The position numbers and the translations under genes were made by a program. 9,394 nucleotides of DNA, from positions 1-9,394 of the forward strand of contig JAJPEB010000040.1 of the NCBI GenBank assembly GCA_023252315.1, read 5' to 3'. Shown here piece by piece: positions 1-6,544 of the stretch; the stretch's first letter is position 1; each line of letters opens with the position of its first letter. The notes beneath the pieces were generated by a model, which saw only the letters and a list, made by a program, of their open reading frames with translations, did no database searches and was not told where the DNA came from. Source of the DNA: Candidatus Woesearchaeota archaeon. GTDB taxonomy: Archaea > Nanobdellota > Nanobdellia > Woesearchaeales > UBA525.

Positions 1-2904
1 CCTCGCGACGCAGCCGAGCGCGAGCTGGTTCGCGGCGGTCGTCTGCGCGCCGTAGCCGATCGCGACGCTGTGCGCGAACGAGGAATTCGCCCTGGCGCCG
101 ATCGCGATCGCCCCCTCCTGGTCCGCGGTGGAGAGGTCGCCGATGGCGATGCTCACGTTGCGCCGGGCGAGCGCCCCGCTGCCGAGCGCGATCGCGCTGA
201 TGTCCGCGGTGCTCCCGCTGCCCACCGCGGTCGCGTACTGCGCGCCTGCGGTCGATCCCCAGCCGAGCGCCGTCGCCGCCGTCGCGTTCGCGACCGCGAA
301 CTCGCCGAGCGCCGTCGCGGAGTCCGCGGTCGCCTGCGAGGACCCGCCGATCGCGATCGCGCCTGCGTTCGTCGCGCTCGCGCCGCTGCCGATGAAGAAC
401 GGCCCCGCGATGCTCACGTTGCCGGCGACGACGAGGGTGCTGCCCGACTGGCTCAGGATGCCTCTCGTGAGCTGGGACGCGCCCGACCAGAGCGCGAACG
501 TGTTCGCGCTGCCGGTCCCCGTGACGTTCGCGGAGGAGGAGGTCGCGCACAGCCCGTTGCCGAGGGTGCATACCCTGCTGTTCGCCTCGAGGAGCTGACC
601 CGTGAAGTTGCCCTGCGACGCGGTGACGTTGCCTGTCGCGACGAGGTTGCCCGTGAGGTTCGCGCCTGCCGGGAAGATGCGCACCACCTCGGCTCCTCCC
701 GCGATGAGCGACTGCATGTCGTCGCCGGCCCATCCGAGGCCCGTGTTGCTGTCCTGGTACGCGGGGCCGAGCGTCGGGACCGTGCTCGTGGACGAGCCGG
801 GGCGCAGGAACCACCCTGTCGTGCTCGTGCCGCGCACGTCGCCGAAGAGCGAGATGAGCGTGCCTCCGTAGCCGAGCTCCAGCAGGTTCGCTCCGTTCGA
901 GGAGAACAGCACGTCGCCCGGCGAGGCCTGCCAGAATCCCGAATCGGGGTCTCCCCACGTCAGGGATGGAGCCCCTGCACTCCCACCGGGGAGCGAGAGC
1001 TGGCTTGACGATGACGCGAGCGTGAGGTTGCCCGAGACGTTGAGGCTGCCGCCCACGTTCGCGTTGAGCGTCGTGGTTGTCGCCGTGGACGTGTTCGTCC
1101 ACCCGGCTCCCGAGGATGCGGGCGCCGCGCACAGGCCGTTGCTCGCAGTGCATACCCTGCCCGTAGACTCGAAGAGCTGTCCCGTGAAGTTGCCCTGGCT
1201 CGCGGTGAGGTTGCCAAGCCCGGAGCCGCCGTTCGTGACCGCGAGCAGGCCGCTGGCGTTGCGCGCGAGCCCCGCATCTTGGGCGCCGTTGTAGGCGCCG
1301 TTCGTCCACTTGATGGCGTACGAGCTCGAGAGCGTCATCTGGCCGCTCGTCGCGATGCCGCCAGGGGGATCGTTCTGCCCGAAATTGTACGTGGTCGCCC
1401 GGATCGCGCTGAGCTGCAGGAAGCCCCCCGTGTCCCCGTTCGTGCCGCCGATGCGCAGCCCGCTGCTACCGCTATCCGAGTACTGCCTGAGCGTCACCCC
1501 GTTGCCGTTCGCCGTGTTGTTGCTCCCAAGATAGATGTACCCGCGCGCGAGGAGATTGCCGTTCACGTCGAGGGTCGCGTTGGGCGAGCCCGTGTTGACG
1601 CCGACGCTGAGCGTCGTGCTCGTGACTGTGGAGGTGTTCGTCCAGCCTCCCCCGGTGGAGGCGGACGCCGCGCACAGCCCGTTCGCGGCCGTGCACACGC
1701 GGTTGCCGTTGTCGTAGACGTTGCCCGTGAAGTTCGCCTGGGTCCCGGTGACGTTTCCCGTGATGTTCACGCCGCCCGCGAAGAGCCGCTCTATCTCGAC
1801 GCCGCCGGCGATGAGCGAGAGGATCCCCGGGCCCGCGGACCCCATGCCTGTGGAGGAGTCGAAGACTCCGCTGGGCTTCACGGTGGGATTCGTCGCGCTC
1901 GCGTCGCCGCTGAGGCAGCCCCACAGCGCGCCCGGGCCGTTCGCGGAGCCGCACACGCTGTTCGATCGGAAGTCCGCGACGAGCGCGCCGCCGACGCTCA
2001 CGCCGAGCGAGCCGCCCCTGTCCCAGAAGCCGAAGTTGTTGGGGCCGACGACGAGCTCCGGGTCGGAGACGTTCCCCGGCGAGCTGAGCGTGAGCTGTCC
2101 GGTCGACTTCCGGTAGGTGAAATTGGCGCTCCCGTTGAACGCGCCCTTGTCGTTGAACTGGACCTGCGTGCTGTTGCCGCCGGGCGCGCCCGCGCACAGC
2201 CCGTTGCTCGCCGTGCACACGGTCGTATTGTCGACCTGGAGCGTGTCGCCCGAGATCGCGAGGCCGGGCCCCGCGTTGATGTCGAGCACGGGATCGGTGG
2301 CGGTGCCCGAGTTCGAGAGGCCGTTGCCCGCGCCAACGGTGCTGACGTTGCCGGTGTTGTTGCCGCTCGCGCAGTTCGTGCCGTTCGCGAGGCAGACCTT
2401 GACGCCCTGCTGCCAGATCGTGCCCGTCACGTTGAGCGAGGTCGCGGTGCCCGGCCAGCCGACGAAGACCATGCCTCCCGTCACCCCCTTGTCGAGGATG
2501 AGGTCGCCCGAGCTGCTGATCTCGAGGCCGGAAGGCTTGCCGATGAGCTGGTTGACCGCCGACGAGCTGCTGCCGTCGCCGCGGATGTCGAGGTTGGGGC
2601 CGAAGAACCTGCCCGTCGCCTGCACCAGCGTGGCCGTGATGTTGCCCGTGATGTTGATGCTCCCGGTCACGTTCGTGTCGCCTACGCGCAGCACGTAGAG
2701 CGAGTCGTGGCCGGGGTCGTTCGCCGCGGACGCCGCAGGCGATACTGCGACGAAGAGCGCGAATGCGAGCGCGCAGAGGAGCGCGAACGGACGCATTGGA
2801 GGCGCGCCGCTATGGGGCTCCCCGAGCGGTACAGGAGATCTCGTACAGCAGGAAGACCGAGGAGCGCTGCGCCCGCCCGTGCCCCCGCAGTGCGATCGCC
2901 TCAT
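1..2904 (-). CDS. Giant secreted tail-fibre/YadA-head-like surface protein, 3' end outside window
   Basis: The minus strand is open without a stop from an ATG at 2904 to base 1 (968 codons visible), so the C terminus is missing. The start at 2904 overlaps the upstream stop as ATGA and follows AGGAGGT by 7 bases. A second in-frame ATG at 2796 begins a classic signal peptide (MRPFALLCALAFALF, then a small-residue cleavage region ending ASA), so the mature protein is probably exported. Numbering from 2904: NVTG/NITG-type repeats near 78-90; a QVQFNDKGAFNG module near 247-257; three phage-tail-like D-x-x-x-G modules near 344-381, 645-681 and 711-746; a SPNATLDVNGN module near 440-450; and YadA-type head repeats (AxAIAIG, ATALG, SVAIG) from about 848 to 964. 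About 30 N-x-S/T sequons are present, and cysteine pairs of the form VC-x5-7-C recur. These modules are known from phage tail fibres and trimeric adhesins; a role as a glycosylated surface fibre or adhesin is inference. The missing C terminus may hold an anchor or a chaperone domain. Confidence 0.92.
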   Translation of the reverse strand, partial: MRRSHCGGTGGRSAPRSSCCTRSPVPLGEPHSGAPPMRPFALLCALAFALFVAVSPAASAANDPGHDSLYVLRVGDTNVTGSINITGNITATLVQATGRFFGPNLDIRGDGSSSSAVNQLIGKPSGLEISSSGDLILDKGVTGGMVFVGWPGTATSLNVTGTIWQQGVKVCLANGTNCASGNNTGNVSTVGAGNGLSNSGTATDPVLDINAGPGLAISGDTLQVDNTTVCTASNGLCAGAPGGNSTQVQFNDKGAFNGSANFTYRKSTGQLTLSSPGNVSDPELVVGPNNFGFWDRGGSLGVSVGGALVADFRSNSVCGSANGPGALWGCLSGDASATNPTVKPSGVFDSSTGMGSAGPGILSLIAGGVEIERLFAGGVNITGNVTGTQANFTGNVYDNGNRVCTAANGLCAASASTGGGWTNTSTVTSTTLSVGVNTGSPNATLDVNGNLLARGYIYLGSNNTANGNGVTLRQYSDSGSSGLRIGGTNGDTGGFLQLSAIRATTYNFGQNDPPGGIATSGQMTLSSSYAIKWTNGAYNGAQDAGLARNASGLLAVTNGGSGLGNLTASQGNFTGQLFESTGRVCTASNGLCAAPASSGAGWTNTSTATTTTLNANVGGSLNVSGNLTLASSSSQLSLPGGSAGAPSLTWGDPDSGFWQASPGDVLFSSNGANLLELGYGGTLISLFGDVRGTSTTGWFLRPGSSTSTVPTLGPAYQDSNTGLGWAGDDMQSLIAGGAEVVRIFPAGANLTGNLVATGNVTASQGNFTGQLLEANSRVCTLGNGLCATSSSANVTGTGSANTFALWSGASQLTRGILSQSGSTLVVAGNVSIAGPFFIGSGASATNAGAIAIGGSSQATADSATALGEFAVANATAATALGWGSTAGAQYATAVGSGSTADISAIALGSGALARRNVSIAIGDLSTADQEGAIAIGARANSSFAHSVAIGYGAQTTAANQLALGCVAR

Positions 2905-2922
2905 CCGAGCGACCTCCTGTAC
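2829..2922 (-). promoter_or_regulatory. Possible RNA hairpin hiding the ribosome site of the giant gene
   Basis: In minus-strand RNA, GUACAGGAGGUC (2922 to 2911), which contains the Shine-Dalgarno, can pair over 12 positions with GAUCUCCUGUAC (2840 to 2829). Eleven pairs are Watson-Crick and one is G-U. The 70-base loop contains the ATG at 2904. Both arms are followed by the same seven bases, CGCUCGG. The arms are visible in the sequence; a regulatory role is inference. Confidence 0.45.
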
Positions 2923-4628
2923 GGGATGACGTTGCCGCGCAGCGTCAGGTCTCCCGCATGCCTGTCGATGAGCGCGAGCACGATGCCGCGCCCGTTCGCG
3001 ATAGCGGAGAGCCCCTCGCCGAGCGGGACGTTCCCGTTCGCCTCGGTGAGCGAGCCGCGCAGGTGGAGGTCGCCGCTCGCGGTGTCGATCCAGAGCGTCG
3101 GGACGAAGTCGCCGCCGTCGTCCGTGTAGCCCATCTGGTAGTCGGAGGGGTCGGGCGCGGCCGTCGAGTGCTCGACGACGTCGCCGCGGATGAGCAGGTT
3201 GCCGATGGGCGTGAGCCTGCCGACGAGCACCGCCGCCTTGTTCTCGATGTCGATGTCTTCGGGCCTGAAGTACGTGCTCCCGTTCTCCTGGATGCACTCG
3301 AGCGGCCTGCGGTTCGGGTCGGGGTCTGAGCAGTCGCCCCGCTGCCCCGGCTGCGTCGCGTTGTCCTGGGGCGCCGCTGTCGCGTTCGCGTCCGTGGACG
3401 CGCCAGGGGCGGTCGCGTTCCCTTGCTGCGGGGTGCCCTGCGAGGCGTTCGTGCCGCCAGGCGCTGCGGATGTCTCGTTCTGGCCGGGAGCGGGGGCCGC
3501 GTCGCCCGTGAGCGTGACGGAGAACATGTTGGTCGACGCGAGCTGCGCGCCGTCCGTCGCGTAGATGACGTAGCCGTACGTGCCGGGCGCGCCCTCGACC
3601 GTGAGCGTGCCGTTCTCGATCGTCTCGTTGTTGCCCGGATAGTCCGAGCTCGTGAACGAGAGCGTGTCGCCGTCGGGGTCCGCGAAGAGCGGCGCGAGCG
3701 CGATGCGCACCGCGCGCGCCCCCACGAGGTCGGGGACCTGCGCCGCGAGCGCGGGCGGCCTGTTCTCCTGCGAGCCGAGGAGCACGCGCTCGAGCCGCAG
3801 CGACGCGCCGTCCGTGACCGCGATCTCGAGCGTGGCGTCGCCCGTGATGTTGACCCTGCACGCGTCGCCGCAGGCGTTGAACGCCTCGGCGGGCGCGGGC
3901 GTGCCTGCGGGGACCACGCTAAAGGGCAGGCGCTCCTGCGCGAGCCCTGCGTCCGAGCTGTTGACGAGAAGCACGAGGTCGTACTCGCCGGGCGCGAGGC
4001 CCGCGATGCGCTGCGTGCCGTCGAGGGGGAGCGCCTGCGCGCCGTCCATGAGGTACGCGCTGCTGACATCGCTCGCCTCGTACGTGACGTCCTCGCCCTG
4101 CGGGAACGCTGCCTTGGGGAGGCGCGCATGCGCGGTGGCGCTCGGCGCGTGCAGGTACCTGTAGATGAGCGTGCGCTCGCCGCCGTGCACGAGCGTGAGC
4201 GCGATATCGCCCTCGCCCGAGGCCATGCCCGTGACGTTGACGCGCGTCGTCGAGTTGAGCGCGAGCGCGAGCGTCGCGTTCCCGGTGTAGTTCTGCCCCA
4301 CGTCCCTGACCTCGAGCACGACCGCCCCCGTCGCCCCTCCCGTCGAGTAGAAGAGGACCGCGAAGAGCGACACCATGATGATCGAGAACCCGACGACGAG
4401 CGACGCTGCCTTGTGCGCGGGGCCTGCGCGGTCCTGCGGCGCGATCCTGGCCTCCTCGCGCGCGATCTCCTCGAGCACATGGCGCTCGTCCGCGCTCGCG
4501 AAGAGGTGCGTGAGGAGCGCGTCGCGCTCGCGCTGCGTGATCGCGCCCTTGAGCAGCGCCGCGTCCGCCTTCGAGAACGCCTCCTGCGCGCGCCTCCTGC
4601 GCTCGTCGAGCTGCGCGAGGGTGCTCAC
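2901..4628 (-). CDS. Single-pass membrane protein with a glycosylation-rich exterior and a cadherin-like domain
   Basis: A 575-residue protein of unrecognised specific function. Residues 1-72 are charged, helical and probably cytoplasmic; 74-96 form one transmembrane helix; the rest should lie outside. The exterior has about 14 N-x-S/T sequons. Residues about 297-375 carry the DPDGDTLSFT pattern typical of cadherin-like or Ig-like domains. Residues 376-430 are a low-complexity A/N/T/G/Q/P linker with NAT repeats. The C-terminal part (about 450-575) alternates short beta motifs (GNLLIRGDV, SGDLHLRGSL, AGDLTLRGNV), suggesting a beta-solenoid-like region of the kind that accompanies tail-fibre-like proteins. 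The GTG start overlaps the HTH gene stop as GTGA and follows GGAGG by 6 bases. The stop overlaps the next gene's start as ATGA. It could anchor or display the giant protein encoded next, which is inference. Confidence 0.92.
   Translation of the reverse strand: MSTLAQLDERRRRAQEAFSKADAALLKGAITQRERDALLTHLFASADERHVLEEIAREEARIAPQDRAGPAHKAASLVVGFSIIMVSLFAVLFYSTGGATGAVVLEVRDVGQNYTGNATLALALNSTTRVNVTGMASGEGDIALTLVHGGERTLIYRYLHAPSATAHARLPKAAFPQGEDVTYEASDVSSAYLMDGAQALPLDGTQRIAGLAPGEYDLVLLVNSSDAGLAQERLPFSVVPAGTPAPAEAFNACGDACRVNITGDATLEIAVTDGASLRLERVLLGSQENRPPALAAQVPDLVGARAVRIALAPLFADPDGDTLSFTSSDYPGNNETIENGTLTVEGAPGTYGYVIYATDGAQLASTNMFSVTLTGDAAPAPGQNETSAAPGGTNASQGTPQQGNATAPGASTDANATAAPQDNATQPGQRGDCSDPDPNRRPLECIQENGSTYFRPEDIDIENKAAVLVGRLTPIGNLLIRGDVVEHSTAAPDPSDYQMGYTDDGGDFVPTLWIDTASGDLHLRGSLTEANGNVPLGEGLSAIANGRGIVLALIDRHAGDLTLRGNVIPYRRSLG
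2912..2918 (-). promoter_or_regulatory. Shine-Dalgarno of the giant surface protein gene
   Basis: The minus strand reads AGGAGGT ending 7 bases before the ATG at 2904. It lies inside the last codons of the upstream membrane-protein gene. This decides the start in favour of 2904 over the ATG at 2796, which has no such sequence within normal spacing. Confidence 0.75.
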
Positions 4629-4867
4629 GGTGCGCCTCCGCCGGCGCTGCTTGCGCCCTTCGCGAGCTTCTTCTTCGCGCGCTGGTAGGTGGTCCAGATG
4701 GTGCGGTCGTCGCGGTTGAGCAGGCGCGCGATCTGCGCGTAGCTCATGCCCTGGGAATCCTTGAGGTAGACGACGATGGACTCGAGGGCCGCGAGCTCGC
4801 GGTCCTTGAAGATGAAGCTCGGGATGTTCATGTACTTGTCGCCCGGAGCGTCAGTCACGGCTCTCAC
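4625..4867 (-). CDS. Small sigma-region-4-like helix-turn-helix DNA-binding protein
   Basis: An 80-residue protein with a single HTH. Residues 24-37 (ELAALESIVVYLKD) form a first helix, 42-50 (SYAQIARLL) the second, and 54-69 (DRTIWTTYQRAKKKLA) the basic recognition helix. The LNRDDRTIWTTYQRAKKK core is one I associate with DPANN archaeal proteins often found beside surface-protein genes; its exact function is not known to me. It probably binds DNA as a regulator rather than acting as a sigma factor, since archaea use TBP/TFB. The start is uncertain: GTG at 4867 gives 80 residues, GTG at 4858 gives 77 and fits a nearly leaderless transcript from the TATA-like box at 4882-4889, and ATG at 4831 gives 68. 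It is the first gene of the operon. The operator-like array upstream reaches into its start codon, which suggests autoregulation (inference). Confidence 0.9.
   Translation of the reverse strand: MRAVTDAPGDKYMNIPSFIFKDRELAALESIVVYLKDSQGMSYAQIARLLNRDDRTIWTTYQRAKKKLAKGASSAGGGAP
4635..4639 (-). promoter_or_regulatory. Shine-Dalgarno of the membrane-protein gene
   Basis: The minus strand reads GGAGG 6 bases before the GTG start at 4628, inside the end of the HTH gene. It supports GTG as the true start and shows that the gene can load ribosomes although it overlaps its neighbour. Confidence 0.7.
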
Positions 4868-5074
4868 CCTGTAAGTGTCTGTTTAAAAATATTCGGATGA
4901 GGGAAAAAACCTACAGTGTAAGAAAAAATACCTACAAAGTAAGTGCAAGTGGACGAGGAAAAATACTCACAGGAGAAGTAAGAAAAACTCACCAAGTAAG
5001 TAAGAAAACCTACAGAATAAGTAATTCGCCGGAAAAACCCTTCAGAAAGCTGGAAAAGATACTTACAGGATACG
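4863..5074. repeat. Operator-like array of about eight interrupted palindromes with A-tracts
   Basis: The consensus is CYYAC-N3-GTAAG, often followed by T and preceded by GAAAAA. Copies that fit exactly are 4863-4875, 4910-4922, 4931-4943 and 4988-5000. Variants are 4966-4982 (7-base spacer), 5009-5021 (ATAAG), 5039-5051 (weak) and 5062-5074 (ATACG). Centres lie near 4869, 4916, 4937, 4974, 4994, 5015, 5045 and 5068, giving spacings of 47, 21, 37, 20, 21, 30 and 23 bases. Several are close to two or three helical turns, so many sites would face the same side of the DNA. The block is much more AT-rich than its surroundings. The copy at 4863-4875 covers the GTG start of the HTH gene. I infer cooperative binding of a regulator, most simply the adjacent HTH protein. 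Replication-origin iterons are an alternative. Confidence 0.8.
4882..4889 (-). promoter_or_regulatory. TATA-like box of the surface-protein operon
   Basis: The minus strand reads TTTTTAAA within the AT-rich stretch AATATTTTTAAAC. Transcription starting about 26 bases downstream would begin near 4860, at or just before the candidate GTG starts, giving a very short leader or none. It sits between two copies of the palindromic motif (centres 4869 and 4916), so a bound protein could block or recruit the initiation complex. Confidence 0.6.
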
Positions 5075-5090
5075 CTCACGGTACGCTCAC
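5071..5090 (+). repeat. Short tandem repeat TACGCTCAC, two copies
   Basis: TACGCTCAC occurs at 5071-5079 and 5082-5090 with a period of 11 bases, at the far end of the palindrome array. The first copy overlaps the last array unit. Between here and the TATA box at 5213 I see no gene, only GC-rich spacer sequence with a weak TATA-like ATATA at 5093-5097. Confidence 0.5.
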
Positions 5091-5212
5091 CCATATACGG
5101 ACAGCGTCGTCGCCTCACGCCCGCGCGCAGTCTGCCGCACGCAGGCTCCGCGAGCGCACACCGCGCGATGCCCGCCTCCCTGGGCGGCTCCCCTGTGCGG
5201 CTCTCCCACAAT

Positions 5213-5220
5213 TTTATAAA
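5213..5220 (+). promoter_or_regulatory. TATA box of the foldase lipoprotein gene
   Basis: TTTATAAA stands out from GC-rich surroundings 32 bases before the ATG at 5252. A start about 26 bases downstream of its centre falls near 5243, giving a leader of roughly 9 bases that includes GGTG at 5242-5245. Confidence 0.65.
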
Positions 5221-5225
5221 CCGCC

Positions 5226-5238
5226 GCGGGAATCCCGC
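5226..5238. promoter_or_regulatory. Palindrome between TATA box and start, possible operator
   Basis: GCGGGA-A-TCCCGC is a perfect palindrome with 6-base arms, lying between the TATA box and the predicted transcription start of the foldase gene. A repressor site or an upstream hairpin are both possible. GC-rich DNA makes such palindromes fairly common, so the call is weak. Confidence 0.35.
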
Positions 5239-5251
5239 AGCGGTGGGGGAA

Positions 5252-6448
5252 ATGCGTCGTCTCGTCGCTGCAATCGTACTCGTCACGATCTTCCTCGCGG
5301 CATGCTCGACAGGCTCGCTCGAGGGCCGGCTGCGCGAGCAGGAAGGGGTGCGCCTCTTCCTCGCGATGGGAGGCGGGGACGCGACCTACGCCCAGGCGCG
5401 CGTGGGCGGCTCGCAGGCGCTCGCCGATCTCGTCGCGTCCGAGTGCCCGCAGGCGGGCGACGACGCGGTGCGCGCGACGTTCACCTCGCGAGGCGCGACG
5501 CTCATCGTCTACGCGTCCGGCGGCGGCGCGAACGTCTCGTGCGAGATATTCAGGCCCTCGCAGGCGCAGCCGATCGCGTACAGGCCGCGCGAGCAGGCGC
5601 CCAGCGAGGGCGTCGCGCTCGTCGTGAATGGCGCCGAGGTGCCGCTCGCGCGCGTGGAGGCGCAGCTGGGCGCGCTCCCGCAGGGCACGACGCTCAACGA
5701 GAGCGCGGTCGCGCTCGCGCTCACGCGGGTCATCGACGACGAGCTGCTCGCGCAGCAGGCCGCGGGCGTCTCCGTCAACGAGAGCGAGATCGCGCAGGCG
5801 CGCGCGGCGATCCTCTCGCAGGCGGGCGTGAGCGAGGACACGCTCGCGGGGCTGCTCGCGCAGCAGAACGTCACGGGCGCGCAGTTCGACGAGAGCGTGC
5901 GCGCGCAGGCGAGGCTCGGCAAGCTGCTCACGCAGCGCCTCAGGCTCGGTGAGCTGAGCGTCGACAACGAGACCGCGCAGCAGTACTACCTCGCGCACCC
6001 CAACGAGTTCCTCGAGTCCGAGCGCGCGGATGTGCGCCACCTCTTCGTGTCCGCGCAGGGCAGGAGCGCGCAGCAGGTGCAAGAGCGCGCGCAGGAGATC
6101 GCGGGCAAGCTCAACACGACGGACTTCTGCACGCTCGTGCGCCAGTATTCGGACGACCCTCAGGCCCGCGACACGTGCGGCGAGATCACGCTCTCTCGCG
6201 GCGCGATCGACCCCACGATCGAGAGCGCCGCGTTCTCGACGCCGCCCAACGCCACCGCCATGGTCGTGACGGCGAGCGGCGTGCACTTCGTGCAGACGCT
6301 GCAGGTGCTTCCCGCGCAGGTCGTGCCATATCCGCAGGCATCGCAGGTGCTGCGCACGGCGATCGCGAACTCGCTCCTCGAGCAGCGCCTGAACCTCTAC
6401 CTCTCGATGCTGCGCGCGGATGCGAACATTACTGTCTATCTCGGCTGA
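5252..6448 (+). CDS. SurA/PrsA-like parvulin peptidyl-prolyl isomerase lipoprotein
   Basis: A 398-residue predicted extracytoplasmic folding factor that would catalyse cis-trans isomerisation at proline bonds in exported proteins. Residues 1-18 form a lipoprotein signal ending in the lipobox LAAC (Cys18, lipidation site). Residues about 120-240 resemble the SurA N-terminal helical chaperone region (VNGAEVPLARVEAQL, then RVIDDELLAQQA). The parvulin domain spans about 258-352: VRHLF at 261-265, the QYSDDP motif at 298-303, an aromatic ASGVHFVQTL strand near 341-350, and a C-terminal helix to 390. Cys292 and Cys309 bracket the YSDDP motif and could form a disulfide outside the cell. The ATG at 5252 is preferred over an in-frame ATG at 5168 because the lipobox signal starts here and the TATA box lies at 5213-5220. 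The gene diverges from the surface-protein operon, so helping fold those proteins is plausible but inferred. Confidence 0.92.
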   Translation: MRRLVAAIVLVTIFLAACSTGSLEGRLREQEGVRLFLAMGGGDATYAQARVGGSQALADLVASECPQAGDDAVRATFTSRGATLIVYASGGGANVSCEIFRPSQAQPIAYRPREQAPSEGVALVVNGAEVPLARVEAQLGALPQGTTLNESAVALALTRVIDDELLAQQAAGVSVNESEIAQARAAILSQAGVSEDTLAGLLAQQNVTGAQFDESVRAQARLGKLLTQRLRLGELSVDNETAQQYYLAHPNEFLESERADVRHLFVSAQGRSAQQVQERAQEIAGKLNTTDFCTLVRQYSDDPQARDTCGEITLSRGAIDPTIESAAFSTPPNATAMVVTASGVHFVQTLQVLPAQVVPYPQASQVLRTAIANSLLEQRLNLYLSMLRADANITVYLG

Positions 6449-6494
6449 GCGGCCGCGCATGCCTTCGGCGCGTATCTTGAGCGCAGGAGCACGA

Positions 6495-6511
6495 TACTTA
6501 CAATGTAAGTA
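6495..6511. promoter_or_regulatory. Perfect 17-base palindrome matching the operator-array motif
   Basis: TACTTACAATGTAAGTA has perfect 8-base arms around one central base and contains CTTAC-AAT-GTAAG, an exact match to the motif repeated at 4863-5074. It is AT-rich in GC-rich DNA and lies between the foldase stop codon and the 3' end of the convergent tRNA gene, not at an obvious promoter. It may be a high-affinity site for the same protein; the function is inferred. Confidence 0.65.
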
Positions 6512-6544
6512 CCTGTCCGACGAAGCGCCAGGGGCCCGCGCGAT

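Noticed and set aside
1472..2218. Minus-strand open frame of 248 codons within the fibre gene
   Set aside because: It is out of frame with the recognisable tail-fibre modules and is an arginine-rich shadow.
2797..2900. Separate short gene between the membrane protein and the fibre
   Set aside because: The frame from the ATG at 2904 continues without a stop into the fibre, so it is an N-terminal extension or leader, not an independent gene.
1279..3129. Long plus-strand open frame of 616 codons
   Set aside because: It is antisense to the fibre gene and the end of the membrane-protein gene, is dominated by Arg, Ala and Val without any domain, and arises from high GC content.
4863..5074. CRISPR array
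   Set aside because: Units are about 13-25 bases, unevenly spaced and imperfect, with no unique spacers and no cas genes nearby.
4864..5286. Minus-strand frame of 140 codons across the array
   Set aside because: Its Phe/Tyr/Ser-rich repeats also come from the DNA motif, and it overlaps two promoters; no domain or start signal supports it.
4897..5952. Plus-strand frame starting in the palindrome array (KTYSVRKNTYKV-like repeats)
   Set aside because: The repeated peptides merely reflect the repeated DNA motif, and the frame continues as an arginine/alanine-rich shadow of the foldase gene.
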